Source: Arcuatula senhousia (Eukaryota > Mollusca > Bivalvia > Mytilida > Mytilidae). From it: a stretch of DNA of 64,000 nucleotides. The first letter of the stretch is position 1, and each line of letters starts with the position of its first letter. This document shows positions 21,391-34,864 of the stretch, piece after piece. Both the position numbers and the translations under genes were made by a program. The DNA is taken from contig OZ020313.1 in the NCBI GenBank assembly GCA_963971305.1, positions 27,072,602 to 27,136,601 on the forward strand, in the 5' to 3' direction. The notes beneath the pieces are model-generated. The model did not search any database. It saw only the letters and a list, made by a program, of their open reading frames with translations, and had not been told where the DNA came from.

Positions 21391-24146
21391 CGTTTCGTTC
21401 CGTTAAATACCATTACCCGGGGGCTAATGGTACTTTGCGGAACGGAACGGAACAAAACTTTTTTCTTCCAAATTTCATTTTCGCACAAAGTTTCCACCAT
21501 CGTGATAAGAAATAGACATATGAAACACTTGAAATGTAAAGAAAATACAACAAGTTGTCCGCAATTATTTATTATACCTACCTTCTGAGAAGATGAACCT
21601 ATTCAGGCTAGAACTAAAAGGAGTGCGTTTAGATCTAGGTATAGTATTGGGTTATCTTAGAAATAGATGATAGAGACTCTGATATGCTACTAATGACGAA
21701 AATCGAAAAAAAAATCTTGTTCCGTTTCGTTCCGTTAAATACCATTACCCGGGGGCTAATGGTACTTTGCGGAACGGAACGGAACAAAAATTTTTTCTTC
21801 CAAATTTCATTTTCGCACAAAGTTTCCACCATCGTGATAAGAAATAGACATATGAAACACTTGAAATGTAAAGAAAATACAACAAGTTGTCCGCAATTAT
21901 TTATTATACCTACCTTCTGAGAAGATGAACCTATTCAGGCTAGAACTAAAAGGAGTGCGTTTAGATCTAGGTATAGTATTGGGTTATCTTAGAAATAGAT
22001 GATAGAGACTCTGATATGCTACTAATGACGAAAATCGAAAAAAAAATCTTGTTCCGTTTCGTTCCGTTAAATACCATTACCCGGGGGCTAATGGTACTTT
22101 GCGGAACGGAACGGAACAAAAATTTTTTCTTCCAAATTTCATTTTCGCACAAAGTTTCCACCATCGTGATAAGAAATAGACATATGAAACACTTGAAATG
22201 TAAAGAAAATACAACAAGTTGTCCGCAATTATTTATTATACCTACCTTCTGAGAAGATGAACCTATTCAGGCTAGAACTAAAAGGAGTGCGTTTAGATCT
22301 AGGTATAGTATTGGGTTATCTTAGAAATAGATGATAGAGACTCTGATATGCTACTAATGACGAAAATCGAAAAAAAAATCTTGTTCCGTTTCGTTCCGTT
22401 AAATACCATTACCCGGGGGCTAATGGTACTTTGCGGAACGGAACGGAACAAAAATTTTTTCTTCCAAATTTCATTTTCGCACAAAGTTTACACCATCGTG
22501 ATAAGAAATAGACATATGAAACACTTGAAATGTAAAGAAAATACAACAAGTTGTCCGCAATTATTTATTATACCTACCTTCTGAGAAGATGAACCTATTC
22601 AGGCTAGAACTAAAAGGAGTGCGTTTAGATCTAGGTATAGTATTGGGTTATCTTAGAAATAGATGATAGAGACTCTGATATACTACTAATGACGAAAATC
22701 GAAAAAAAAATCTTGTTCCGTTTCGTTCCGTTAAATACCATTACCCGGGGGCTAATGGTACTTTGCGGAACGGAACGGAACAAAACTTTTTTCTTCCAAA
22801 TTTCATTTTCGCACAAAGTTTCCACCATCGTGATAAGAAATAGACATATGAAACACTTGAAATGTAAAGAAAATACAACAAGTTGTCCGCAATTATTTAT
22901 TATACCTACCTTCTGAGAAGATGAACCTATTCAGGCTAGAACTAAAAGGAGTGCGTTTAGATCTAGGTATAGTATTGGGTTATCTTAGAAATAGATGATA
23001 GAGACTCTGATATGCTACTAATGACGAAAATCGATAAAAAAATCTTGTTCCGTTTCGTTCCGTTAAATACCATTACCCGGGGGCTAATGGTACTTTGCGG
23101 AACGGAACGGAACAAAAAATTTTTCTTCCAAATTTCATTTTCGCACAAAGTTTCCACCATCGTGATAAGAAATAGACATATGAAACACTTGAAATGTAAA
23201 GAAAATACAACAAGTTGTCCGCAATTATTTATTATACCTACCTTCTGAGAAGATGAACCTATTCAGGCTAGAACTAAAAGGAGTGCGTTTAGATCTAGGT
23301 ATAGTATTGGGTTATCTTAGAAATAGATGATAGAGACTCTGATATGCTACTAATGACGAAAATCGAAAAAAAAATCTTGTTCCGTTTCGTTCCGTTAAAT
23401 ACCATTACCCGGGGCTAATGGTACTTTGCGGAACGGAACGGAACAAAATTTTTTTCTTCCAAATTTCATTTTCGCACAAAGTTTCCACCATCGTGATAAG
23501 AAATAGACATATGAAACACTTGAAATGTAAAGAAAATACAACAAGTTGTCCGCAATTATTTATTATACCTACCTTCTGAGAAGATGAACCTATTCAGGCT
23601 AGAACTAAAAGGAGTGCGTTTAGATCTAGGTATAGTATTGGGTTATCTTAGAAATAGATGATAGAGACTCTGATATGCTACTAATGACGAAAATCGAAAA
23701 AAAAATCTTGTTCCGTTTCGTTCCGTTAAATACCATTACCCGGGGGCTAATGGTACTTTGCGGAACGGAACGGAACAAAAATTTTTTCTTCCAAATTTCA
23801 TTTTCGCACAAAGTTTCCACCATCGTGATAAGAAATAGACATATGAAACACTTGAAATGTAAAGAAAATACAACAAGTTGTCCGCAATTATTTATTATAC
23901 CTACCTTCTGAGAAGATGAACCTATTTAGGCTAGAACTAAAAGGGGTGCGTTTAGATCTAGGTATAGTATTGGGTTATCTTAGAAATAGATGATAGAGAC
24001 TCTGATATGCTACTAATGACGAAAATCGAAAAAAAAATCTTGTTCCGTTTCGTTCCGTTAAATACCATTACCCGGGGGCTAATGGTACTTTGCGGAACGG
24101 AACGGAACAAAAAAATTTTCTTCCAAATTTCATTTTCGCACAAATT
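21391..24146 (+). repeat. Left tandem array, 332-bp unit, about 9 copies
   Basis: Junction words (CCATTACCCGGGGGCTAATGG) recur near 21413, 21742, 22074, 22406, 22738, 23070, 23402, 23732 and 24064, mostly 332 bp apart. Each unit runs GGCTAATGGTACTTTGCGG, GGAAC pentamers, an AT-rich middle and GTTCCGTTTCGTTCCG, and ends TACCATTACCC. The two ends of the unit are themselves imperfect inverted repeats. Copies differ by only a few substitutions and poly-A length changes. The last unit breaks off at about 24146 into unrelated sequence. Confidence 0.92.
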
Positions 24147-25179
24147 TTTTATTATTGGGACTAATCTGTATAAAATCCCTGTAGTGCAGCGGTTTGACTT
24201 GGAAAAAAATGAGTTTAATGCTCCGACAGAACACACACCTATATTGTATATCATTTTAAAGAGGAACATCTCTACTTTCAGATAAAACAGGTCGTCACAT
24301 GTTTTTATCGGGCAAATTTAAAATATTAGGGGTCAAAACTCACTAGTTGGAAAATTTTAAATTTTGAGTGTTCGCTTTGAACCCTCGGCTCTTATAATTG
24401 CGATGAGTTATAATGAAAATAGTGAGTTGGATTTTATTCTAAAAGATGGCTTTTTGCAATAAGTGCAAAAACAATATTTAGGAACGTTAAATAAATGACG
24501 TAAAATGACGTTTTCGTTGGCTCTGAGAAAATGCGTAAAAATGATATATATTTTTCATTTTTTGCCGCTCTAATTTAATTTTTGATCTCTAAAAAGCATT
24601 AATATTGCAATTCAGACTATTAACTTTCCTATAAAGCAGGTTTTGTATTAATAAATAAATTAACGGTAACGTAGGAGGCCTCCAAAAATGAAACGGCTAA
24701 CCCAAAAGTCGTCTCCCATCAGTTATTTTTGTTGGTTATTTCATGCTTTTTGACAACCGTAGTACATATTAAGCATATATTCATTAGATAATTACAAAAG
24801 ATTTACAGAAAAGACTTTTTTACAAAATTATTTTTTCATATCCTAATGTTAAGACGTATGGAAAGCTATAGTGGAAATCGTCATTAACAAATGATTTTCC
24901 ATTGGTGTCAATGGGAAACCTTTCGGCAATTCAATAATTTGACAAACGTACAATCTATAATTTGAACGGCCGCAGTCTGTATGGTTGTGAGAAAAATATT
25001 TCATTCGATTAGCTTGATAGTTATAGGATTTATGTAGTTGATTATCAGCGATATCTGTTGTTGAGTTTAGTACAAATTCCCTAGGATTGGAATTAATTCT
25101 CGAATTCATACTAAATTAAAGACTCTCTGTACTGTAGTCTGAATCGCAAACCTGGTCAGCAATGATACTTTTCAGAGAC

Positions 25180-25400
25180 ACAGATGATGGAAAGCGGCAT
25201 CCGAATATCAAAACTTCGAAATTTCGAAGACAAAACGACAACGGCAACACGAAGAAACAACATAAAACCACAAAAATAACTGAAAAACAACTAGCAACAC
25301 TAGCTCAAGTCGTAACAAGAGTGAACTCAGGTGTTTCGGAAGAGTAACTTCACTAAGTAGTTCCTACTGCTATAGCACATCCGTCGTGTTAATCAGGCCT
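25180..25400 (-). repeat. RT-element tail repeat copy
   Basis: Matches 2047-2302 (CGAACACGAAGAAACA-like, CAAGTCGTAACAAGAGTGAA, TTCGGAAGAGTAA, GCTATAGCACATCCG). There is no coding part beside it, so it is a tail-only, strongly 5'-truncated insertion. Confidence 0.6.
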
Positions 25401-26429
25401 TTTAAATTGTTCGTGGTATTGAGCTCAAATTTAATGCGGGATCCCCTTAATTTTAGTGCCTTACATGGGGAATAACTTCTTAGAGGAACGTCCCTACAAC
25501 TTTTAACGTTTACATGTACAAATAAATACATTTTTACAGTTCGATATGCAGTTTTAATTGCTCAAATATCTTTTTCATGATATAGACTAAATTGGAAAAA
25601 TCAGGCAAAATGGCTACAACAACTATTTAACTTCTACTTTGATTATTGGGTCGTCTTCTTAATTTTATGATCTCAACATCTTATTAAGGTCCTCGACGTT
25701 TGTTTTTTACCACCATTCCGTAGTTGCAAAAAAGCTGTAATTAACTCACATTTTCTAATTTTTGTGAGGTCCGACATGTTTACGACCAGTGTAACCCAAC
25801 TATGGCCATGTAAAAGACTTTCTAAAAAAACATTTAAAAATAGTCTGGTGTTGCAATTTTCTTAAAGTTTGGTACTTTCGAAGGAGTAAATTGCGTACAA
25901 AAATTGTTAGTACAGACGGGCAGATGAGTTAAATTAATACCCGTATACCATTTTCTGGTATGGCATTCGTGAAGCAGCCGATATTAGACCAAGCATAGCT
26001 TCAGGCAAAACCATACTAGAAGTTACCTTTTGAAAAATCAAGTTTTTATGGTTCGACCACGAATATAGTTGACCTGACATATATATAGTTGTACCCTTAA
26101 CTGTCCGTCTGTACGTCTGTAGTGATTTGCTATTATGTCTGATATATATCTTGGCAGGGTGCGAATACTGACACATTTTATAGGGAGGGGATGCCACATA
26201 CTGGCTCTCTGTGAACCAATAGTGTGTTCCAGACCAGTTTTGCTGAACATAAAAAGGATGGGGGATCAGGTGGTATTCGCCTAAATGATGCAATAGGATT
26301 ATGGTAATGCACTAATAGATTTATTTTGATAGAGTGACACAGAACACGATTATAGCGGAACGAAGCTGGAGCTGTAAGCTTAAGATACTAGTAGCTGCAT
26401 GAGAAATCAGTTTAGACTAGAAAATGTGT

Positions 26430-27500
26430 CTATGAGCCACAGGATGGCCCTCCCGTTCTTGAAATATCATTGACCCTCAATGTGTATTACCTTAGATATG
26501 GACCTTTACCAAGAAATTGATCAAAAGTGTTCATGTGTAAAATAAAGGTCACTGTGACCTTATTTCTGGTGGGTGGTGCCATGTTACCAAGACTCATCGA
26601 GTAGTGAAATATTATTGACCCCTAACATGTAGTATTCAAGATATGGACCTTAACCAAAGTCATTCACGCGTAAAATATACGTCACAGTGACCTCATTCCT
26701 AGTGGATGGTGTCATCTTACCCAAGACACATCCCTGGACACATCTAGTGGTGAAATATCATTGACCCCCAACATCTAGTATTCAAGTTATTGACCTTAAC
26801 CAAGAACTTAACCAAAGTCGTTCATGCATAAAATATAGATCACAGTGACCTAATTTTTATTGGGTGGCGTCATGTTACCCAAGACAAATCTAGTGGTGAA
26901 ATATCATTGACCATCAACATGTAGTATCTGAAATATGGACCTTAACCAAGAACTTAACCAAAGTCATTCATGCGTGAAATATAGGTCACAGTGACCTAAT
27001 TTCTAGTGGGTGGTGTCACCTTACCTAAGACACATCTAGTAGTGAAATATCATTGACCCCCAACATCTAGTATCCAAGTAATGGACCTTAACCAAGACCT
27101 TAACCAAAGTCATTCATGCGTAAAATATAGGTCACAGTGACCTTATTTCTAGTGGGTGGTGTCACCTTACCTAAGACACATCTAGTAATGAAATATCATT
27201 GACCCCCAACATCTAGTATCCAAGTTATGGACCTTAACCAAGAACTAAACCGAAGTCGTTCATGCATAAAATATAGGTCACAGTGACCTAATTTCTAGTG
27301 GGTGGTGTAGCCCTACCCAAGACCCATCTGGTGGTGAAATATCATTCACCCCCAACATCTAGTATCCGAGTAATGGACCTTAACCAAGAACTTAACCAAA
27401 GTGTTACGGACGGACGTACGGACGTACGGACGTACGGACGGACGGACAAGGGTAAAACTATATGTCCGATCCACATACGTGGTCGGGCCATAAAAATCAA
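26430..27500. repeat. 146-bp tandem array with palindromic AGGTCA motifs
   Basis: About six units with the repeated text GGACCTTAACCAAG, CATTCATGCGTAAAATATAGG, TCACAGTGACCT, TAGTGGGTGGTGTC and GTGAAATATCATTGACC. Inverted AGGTCAnnnTGACCT sites lie at 26546, 26983, 27129 and 27275 (perfect), with imperfect ones at about 26679 and 26837. The last three intervals are 146 bp each. The array ends in an ACGGACGT/GGAC tract (27410-27445) and a GGTCGGGCCATAAAAA end. A similar end (GGTTCGACCACG, inverted) sits at about 26045-26110. Confidence 0.8.
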
Positions 27501-27570
27501 ACCATGTTCCCCTTTAAAAGTTTTATGTCAGCCTATATCACTCAGAATATAATTACAAAACCCCTATACC

Positions 27571-27718
27571 CAGTGGCGGGTCCAGAAGGGGGTGGTTTCG
27601 AAATTTTTAAATTTTCGTGTAGATATTCAGGAAAATTGGTCTGGAACCCCTCCTTTGGCCAACAGTACCCAGTATGTGGACCCCCCTCCCTTTTCGAAAA
27701 TTTCTGGGTCCGCCCCTG
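27571..27718. mobile_element. hAT-like MITE
   Basis: 148 bp with ends CAGTGGCGGGTCCAGAA and TTCTGGGTCCGCCCCTG, inverted with few mismatches. CAGTGGCGG-type termini are characteristic of non-autonomous hAT elements. A clean 8-bp duplication is not visible (only ATACC is shared by the flanks). Confidence 0.6.
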
Positions 27719-27889
27719 ATACCAAAAGCTGCATATCAGATTGGTACATTTTAAACAATTGTTGGTACATGTATTGTAAAGCTATTTAAATAAATGCATT
27801 TTTATACAAACAACAGACGATATTGAGATGTTAAATAAGTGTATACGATACAACTAACTACACAAACATAAACAGCAATTCAAAAAATC

Positions 27890-28310
27890 ACAACGGAAAA
27901 CATCAAGCAGTCTTCAACATGACCAGAGGTCACTGCTTGCCGTCATGCATTGGCCCAAGACTTATAATACAATACAAAAGTTTCAAAACTAATCCCTTAA
28001 TCATCAACGAAAGACAAGGACAAACAAAGGCTTTGGCAAAGTTTCTTGGCTTAGGACAGGCACATATAAAATGTGGCGGGGTTAAACTAGTGTTTTTGAT
28101 CCAACCTTCCCCCTATTGATTAGCTTGCACAAAGCATACATGTACATATAAAACACACTGTAAAACTCAATCGACAAAAGTTCAATTCAACAAGAGAGGA
28201 CCTAAGACAAAATATTGTGCGAAAACAACAAGACGTAGAGGAACTCTCTTGAGAACACTCGAAGTTAGTGACAACTAGCTAAGAAACATTTATCGATTAG
28301 TGTAAAAGAA
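27890..28310 (-). repeat. Dispersed repeat, inverted copy of 14640-15135
   Basis: Reverse-complement matches to 14640-15135 over most of its length (TCAACATGACCAGAGGTCAC, GGACAGGCACATATAAAATG, CTAGCTAAGAAACATTTATC). It lies just inside the right arm of the foldback element. Confidence 0.65.
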
Positions 28311-28647
28311 TCAAATACAAATTGACATGTTTTTTTTTACCAGAATCTCATTTCGTAGTTTCTTTTGTAGTATGACCCATATTGTTTTATTTTAGTACTA
28401 CCAGAATCTCATTTCATAGTTGCTGTTGTATAAAGTATGATCCATAATTATGTTGTTTAATTTCAGTATCAATAAGGAATAAAGAAAGTATCTTCGTGGT
28501 TCTGTTACTATAATCATTTGTTTCTTCCCTTTTTTTGCACAAAATTCCCCTTTAACATCTTTTACATCTCAACAAAACTTATTGAAAGAGTTTTACAGGG
28601 CAAATTTTATTTAGTTTTTATAGGCCAAATACGGAAAGTCTAAACGC

Positions 28648-31600
28648 ACTCCTTTTAGTTCTAGCCTGAATAGGTTCATCTTCTCAGAAGGTAGGTATAA
28701 TAAATAATTGCGGACAACTTGTTGTATTTTCTTTACATTTCAAGTGTTTCATATGTCTATTTCTTATCACGATGGTGGAAACTTTGTGCGAAAATGAAAT
28801 TTGGAAGAAAAAAATTTTGTTCCGTTCCGTTCCGCAAAGTACCATTAGCCCCCGGGTAATGGTATTTAACGGAACGAAACGGAACAAGATTTTTTTTTCG
28901 ATTTTCGTCATTAGTAGTATATCAGAGTCTCTATCATCTATTTCTAAGATAACCCAATACTATACCTAGATCTAAACGCACTCCTTTTAGTTCTAGCCTG
29001 AATAGGTTCATCTTCTCAGAAGGTAGGTATAATAAATAATTGCGGACAACTTGTTGTATTTTCTTTACATTTCAAGTGTTTCATATGTCTATTTCTTATC
29101 ACGATGGTGGAAACTGTGCGAAAATGAAATTTGGAAGAAAAAAGTTTTGTTCCGTTCCGTTCCGCAAAGTACCATTAGCCCCCGGGTAATGGTATTTAAC
29201 GGAACGAAACGGAACAAGATTTTTTTTTCGATTTTCGTCATTAGTAGCATATCAGAGTCTCTATCATCTATTTCTAAGATAACCCAATACTATACCTAGA
29301 TCTAAACGCACCCCTTTTAGTTCTAGCCTGAATAGGTTCATCTTCTCAGAAGGTAGGTATAATAAATAATTGCGGACAACTTGTTGTATTTTCTTTACAT
29401 TTCAAGTGTTTCATATGTCTATTTCTTATCACGATGGTGGAAACTTTGTGCGAAAATGAAATTTGGAAGAAAAAATTTTTGTTCCGTTCCGTTCCGCAAA
29501 GTACCATTAGCCCCCGGGTAATGGTATTTAACGGAACGAAACGGAACAAGATTTTTTTTTCGATTTTCGTCATTAGTAGCATATCAGAGTCTCTATCATC
29601 TATTTCTAAGATAACCCAATACTATACCTAGATCTAAACGCACTCCTTTTAGTTCTAGCCTGAATAGGTTCATCTTCTCAGAAGGTAGGTATAATAAATA
29701 ATTGCGGACAACTTGTTGTATTTTCTTTACATTTCAAGTGTTTCATATGTCTATTTCTTATCACGATGGTGGAAACTTTGTGCGAAAATGAAATTTGGAA
29801 GAAAAAATTTTTGTTCCGTTCCGTTCCGCAAAGTACCATTAGCCCCCGGGTAATGGTATTTAACGGAACGAAACGGAACAAGATTTTTTTTTCGATTTTC
29901 GTCATTAGTAGTAGATCAGAGTCTCTATCATCTATTTCTAAGATAACCCAATACTATACCTAGATCTAAACGCACTCCTTTTAGTTCTAGCCTGAATAGG
30001 TTCATCTTCTCAGAAGGTAGGTATAATAAATAATTGCGGACAACTTGTTGTATTTTCTTTACATTTCAAGTGTTTCATATGTCTATTTCTTATCACGATG
30101 GTGGAAACTTTGTGCGAAAATGAAATTTGGAAGAAAAAAGTTTTGTTCCGTTCCATTCCGCAAAGTACCATTAGCCCCCGGGTAATGGTATTTAACGGAA
30201 CGAAACGGAACAAGATTTTTTTTTCGATTTTCGTCATTAGTAGCATATCAGAGTCTCTATCATCTATTTCTAAGATAACCCAATACTATACCTAGATCTA
30301 AACGCACCCCTTTTAGTTCTAGCCTGAATAGGTTCATCTTCTCAGAAGGTAGGTATAATAAATAATTGCGGACAACTTGTTGTATTTTCTTTACATTTCA
30401 AGTGTTTCATATGTCTATTTCTTATCACGATGGTGGAAACTTTGTGCGAAAATGAAATTTGGAAGAAAAATTTTTTGTTCCGTTCCGTTCCGCAAAGTAC
30501 CATTAGCCCCCGGGTAATGGTATTTAACGGAACGAAACGGAACAAGATTTTTTTTTCGATTTTCGTCATTAGTAGCATATCAGAGTCTCTATCATCTATT
30601 TCTAAGATAACCCAATACTATACCTAGATCTAAACGCACTCCTTTTAGTTCTAGCCTGAATAGGTTCATCTTCTCAGAAGGTAGGTATAATAAATAATTG
30701 CGGACAACTTGTTGTATTTTCTTTACATTTCAAGTGTTTCATATGTCTATTTCTTATCACGATGGTGGAAACTTTGTGCGAAAATGAAATTTGGAAGAAA
30801 AAATTTTTGTTCCGTTCCGTTCCGCAAAGTACCATTAGCCCCCGGGTAATGGTATTTAACGGAACGAAACGGAACAAGATTTTTTTTTCGATTTTCGTCA
30901 TTAGTAGTAGATCAGAGTCTCTATCATCTATTTCTAAGATAACCCAATACTATACCTAGATCTAAACGCACTCCTTTTAGTTCTAGCCTGAATAGGTTCA
31001 TCTTCTCAGAAGGTAGGTATAATAAATAATTGCGGACAACTTGTTTTATTTTCTTTACATTTCAAGTGTTTCATATGTCTATTTCTTATCACGATGGTGG
31101 AAACTTTGTGCGAAAATGAAATTTGGAAGAAAAAAGTTTTGTTCCGTTCCGTTCCGCAAAGTACCATTAGCCCCCGGGTAATGGTATTTAACGGAACGAA
31201 ACGGAACAAGATTTTTTTTTCGATTTTCGTCATTAGTAGCATATCAGAGTCTCTATCATCTATTTCTAAGATAACCCAATACTATACCTAGATCTAAACG
31301 CACCCCTTTTAGTTCTAGCCTGAATAGGTTCATCTTCTCAGAAGGTAGGTATAATAAATAATTGCGGACAACTTGTTGTATTTTCTTTACATTTCAAGTG
31401 TTTCATATGTCTATTTCTTATCACGATGGTGGAAACTTTGTGCGAAAATGAAATTTGGAAGAAAAAATTTTTGTTCCGTTCCGTTCCGCAAAGTACCATT
31501 AGCCCCCGGGTAATGGTATTTAACGGAACGAAACGGAACAAGATTTTTTTTTCGATTTTCGTCATTAGTAGTATATCAGAGTCTCTATCATCTATTTCTA

Positions 31601-34600
31601 AGATAACCCAATACTATACCTAGATCTAAACGCACTCCTTTTAGTTCTAGCCTGAATAGGTTCATCTTCTCAGAAGGTAGGTATAATAAATAATTGCGGA
31701 CAACTTGTTGTATTTTCTTTACATTTCAAGTGTTTCATATGTCTATTTCTTATCACGATGGTGGAAACTTTGTGCGAAAATGAAATTTGGAAGAAAAAAG
31801 TTTTGTTCCGTTCCGTTCCGCAAAGTACCATTAGCCCCCGGGTAATGGTATTTAACGGAACGAAACGGAACAAGATTTTTTTTTCGATTTTCGTCATTAG
31901 TAGCATATCAGAGTCTCTATCATCTATTTCTAAGATAACCCAATACTATACCTAGATCTAAACGCACTCCTTTTAGTTCTAGCCTGAATAGGTTCATCTT
32001 CTCAGAAGGTAGGTATAATAAATAATTGCGGACAACTTGTTGTATTTTCTTTACATTTCAAGTGTTTCATATGTCTATTTCTTATCACGATGGTGGAAAC
32101 TTTGTGCGAAAATGAAATTTGGAAGAAAAAATTTTTGTTCCGTTCCGTTCCGCAAAGTACCATTAGCCCCCGGGTAATGGTATTTAACGGAACGAAACGG
32201 AACAAGATTTTTTTTTCGATTTTCGTCATTAGTAGTAGATCAGAGTCTCTATCATCTATTTCTAAGATAACCCAATACTATACCTAGATCTAAACGCACT
32301 CCTTTTAGTTCTAGCCTGAATAGGTTCATCTTCTCAGAAGGTAGGTATAATAAATAATTGCGGACAACTTGTTGTATTTTCTTTACATTTCAAGTGTTTC
32401 ATATGTCTATTTCTTATCACGATGGTGGAAACTTTGTGCGAAAATGAAATTTGGAAGAAAAAAGTTTTGTTCCGTTCCGTTCCGCAAAGTACCATTAGCC
32501 CCCGGGTAATGGTATTTAACGGAACGAAACGGAACAAGATTTTTTTTTCGATTTTCGTCATTAGTAGCATATCAGAGTCTCTATCATCTATTTCTAAGAT
32601 AACCCAATACTATACCTAGATCTAAACGCACCCCTTTTAGTTCTAGCCTGAATAGGTTCATCTTCTCAGAAGGTAGGTATAATAAATAATTGCGGACAAC
32701 TTTTTGTATTTTCTTTACATTTCAAGTGTTTCATATGTCTATTTCTTATCACGATGGTGGAAACTTTGTGCGAAAATGAAATTTGGAAGAAAAAATTTTT
32801 GTTCCGTTCCGTTCCGCAAAGTACCATTAGCCCCCGGGTAATGGTATTTAACGGAACGAAACGGAACAAGATTTTTTTTTCGATTTTCGTCATTAGTAGC
32901 ATATCAGAGTCTCTATCATCTATTTCTAAGATAACCCAATACTATACCTAGATCTAAACGCACTCCTTTTAGTTCTAGCCTGAATAGGTTCATCTTCTCA
33001 GAAGGTAGGTATAATAAATAATTGCGGACAACTTGTTGTATTTTCTTTACATTTCAAGTGTTTCATATGTCTATTTCTTATCACGATGGTGGAAACTTTG
33101 TGCGAAAATGAAATTTGGAAGAAAAAATTTTTGTTCCGTTCCGTTCCGCAAAGTACCATTAGCCCCCGGGTAATGGTATTTAACGGAACGAAACGGAACA
33201 AGATTTTTTTTTCGATTTTCGTCATTAGTAGTAGATCAGAGTCTCTATCATCTATTTCTAAGATAACCCAATACTATACCTAGATCTAAACGCACTCCTT
33301 TTAGTTCTAGCCTGAATAGGTTCATCTTCTCAGAAGGTAGGTATAATAAATAATTGCGGACAACTTGTTGTATTTTCTTTACATTTCAAGTGTTTCATAT
33401 GTCTATTTCTTATCACGATGGTGGAAACTTTGTGCGAAAATGAAATTTGGAAGAAAAAAGTTTTGTTCCGTTCCGTTCCGCAAAGTACCATTAGCCCCCG
33501 GGTAATGGTATTTAACGGAACGAAACGGAACAAGATTTTTTTTTCGATTTTCGTCATTAGTAGCATATCAGAGTCTCTATCATCTATTTCTAAGATAACC
33601 CAATACTATACCTAGATCTAAACGCACCCCTTTTAGTTCTAGCCTGAATAGGTTCATCTTCTCAGAAGGTAGGTATAATAAATAATTGCGGACAACTTGT
33701 TGTATTTTCTTTACATTTCAAGTGTTTCATATGTCTATTTCTTATCACGATGGTGGAAACTTTGTGCGAAAATGAAATTTGGAAGAAAAAAATTTTGTTC
33801 CGTTCCGTTCCGCAAAGTACCATTAGCCCCCGGGTAATGGTATTTAACGGAACGAAACGGAACAAGATTTTTTTTTCGATTTTCGTCATTAGTAGTATAT
33901 CAGAGTCTCTATCATCTATTTCTAAGATAACCCAATACTATACCTAGATCTAAACGCACTCCTTTTAGTTCTAGCCTGAATAGGTTCATCTTCTCAGAAG
34001 GTAGGTATAATAAATAATTGCGGACAACTTGTTGTATTTTCTTTACATTTCAAGTGTTTCATATGTCTATTTCTTATCACGATGGTGGAAACTTTGTGCG
34101 AAAATGAAATTTGGAAGAAAAAAGTTTTGTTCCGTTCCGTTCCGCAAAGTACCATTAGCCCCCGGGTAATGGTATTTAACGGAACGAAACGGAACAAGAT
34201 TTTTTTTTCGATTTTCGTCATTAGTAGCATATCAGAGTCTCTATCATCTATTTCTAAGATAACCCAATACTATACCTAGATCTAAACGCACTCCTTTTAG
34301 TTCTAGCCTGAATAGGTTCATCTTCTCAGAAGGTAGGTATAATAAATAATTGCGGACAACTTGTTGTATTTTCTTTACATTTCAAGTGTTTCATATGTCT
34401 ATTTCTTATCACGATGGTGGAAACTTTGTGCGAAAATGAAATTTGGAAGAAAAAATTTTTGTTCCGTTCCGTTCCGCAAAGTACCATTAGCCCCCGGGTA
34501 ATGGTATTTAACGGAACGAAACGGAACAAGATTTTTTTTTCGATTTTCGTCATTAGTAGCATATCAGAGTCTCTATCATCTATTTCTAAGATAACCCAAT

Positions 34601-34864
34601 ACTATACCTAGATCTAAACGCACTCCTTTTAGTTCTAGCCTGAATAGGTTCATCTTCTCAGAAGGTAGGTATAATAAATAATTGCGGACAACTTGTTGTA
34701 TTTTCTTTACATTTCAAGTGTTTCATATGTCTATTTCTTATCACGATGGTGGAAACTTTGTGCGAAAATGAAATTTGGAAGAAAAAAGTTTTGTTCCGTT
34801 CCGTTCCGCAAAGTACCATTAGCCCCCGGGTAATGGTATTTAACGGAACGAAACGGAACAAGAT
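28648..34864 (-). repeat. Right tandem array, 332-bp unit, about 19 copies
   Basis: Same unit as 21391-24146, in the opposite orientation, with junctions every 332 bp from about 28840 to about 34822 (one unit is 2 bp short at about 29113). Marker variants recur together: GTAGATCAG near 29909, 30905, 32233 and 33229, and CACCCC near 29311, 30306, 31302, 32630 and 33626. Spacings are 996 or 1328 bp, that is three or four units, so the array grew by duplicating three-unit blocks. Confidence 0.92.

Larger units (their letters stand above)
24147..28647. other. Central spacer of the foldback element
   Basis: About 4.5 kb between the arrays with no transposase-like frame. It holds a retroelement tail repeat (25180-25400), an array with palindromic AGGTCA motifs (26430-27500), a hAT-like MITE (27571-27718) and a dispersed repeat (27890-28310). 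24147-25170 and 28311-28647 contain nothing recognised. Because these pieces belong to families found elsewhere in the window, the spacer looks like ordinary repeat DNA captured or inserted between the arms. Confidence 0.7.

Noticed and set aside
21391..24146. Possible hammerhead ribozyme in the 332-bp unit (CTGATATGCT...GACGAAAA)
   Set aside because: The core is not CUGAUGA and no stems close around it, unlike the two accepted families.
28648..34864. CRISPR-like regular repeats
   Set aside because: The whole 332-bp unit repeats with no unique spacers, and the DNA is animal-like with introns and transposons; this is a tandem array, not CRISPR.
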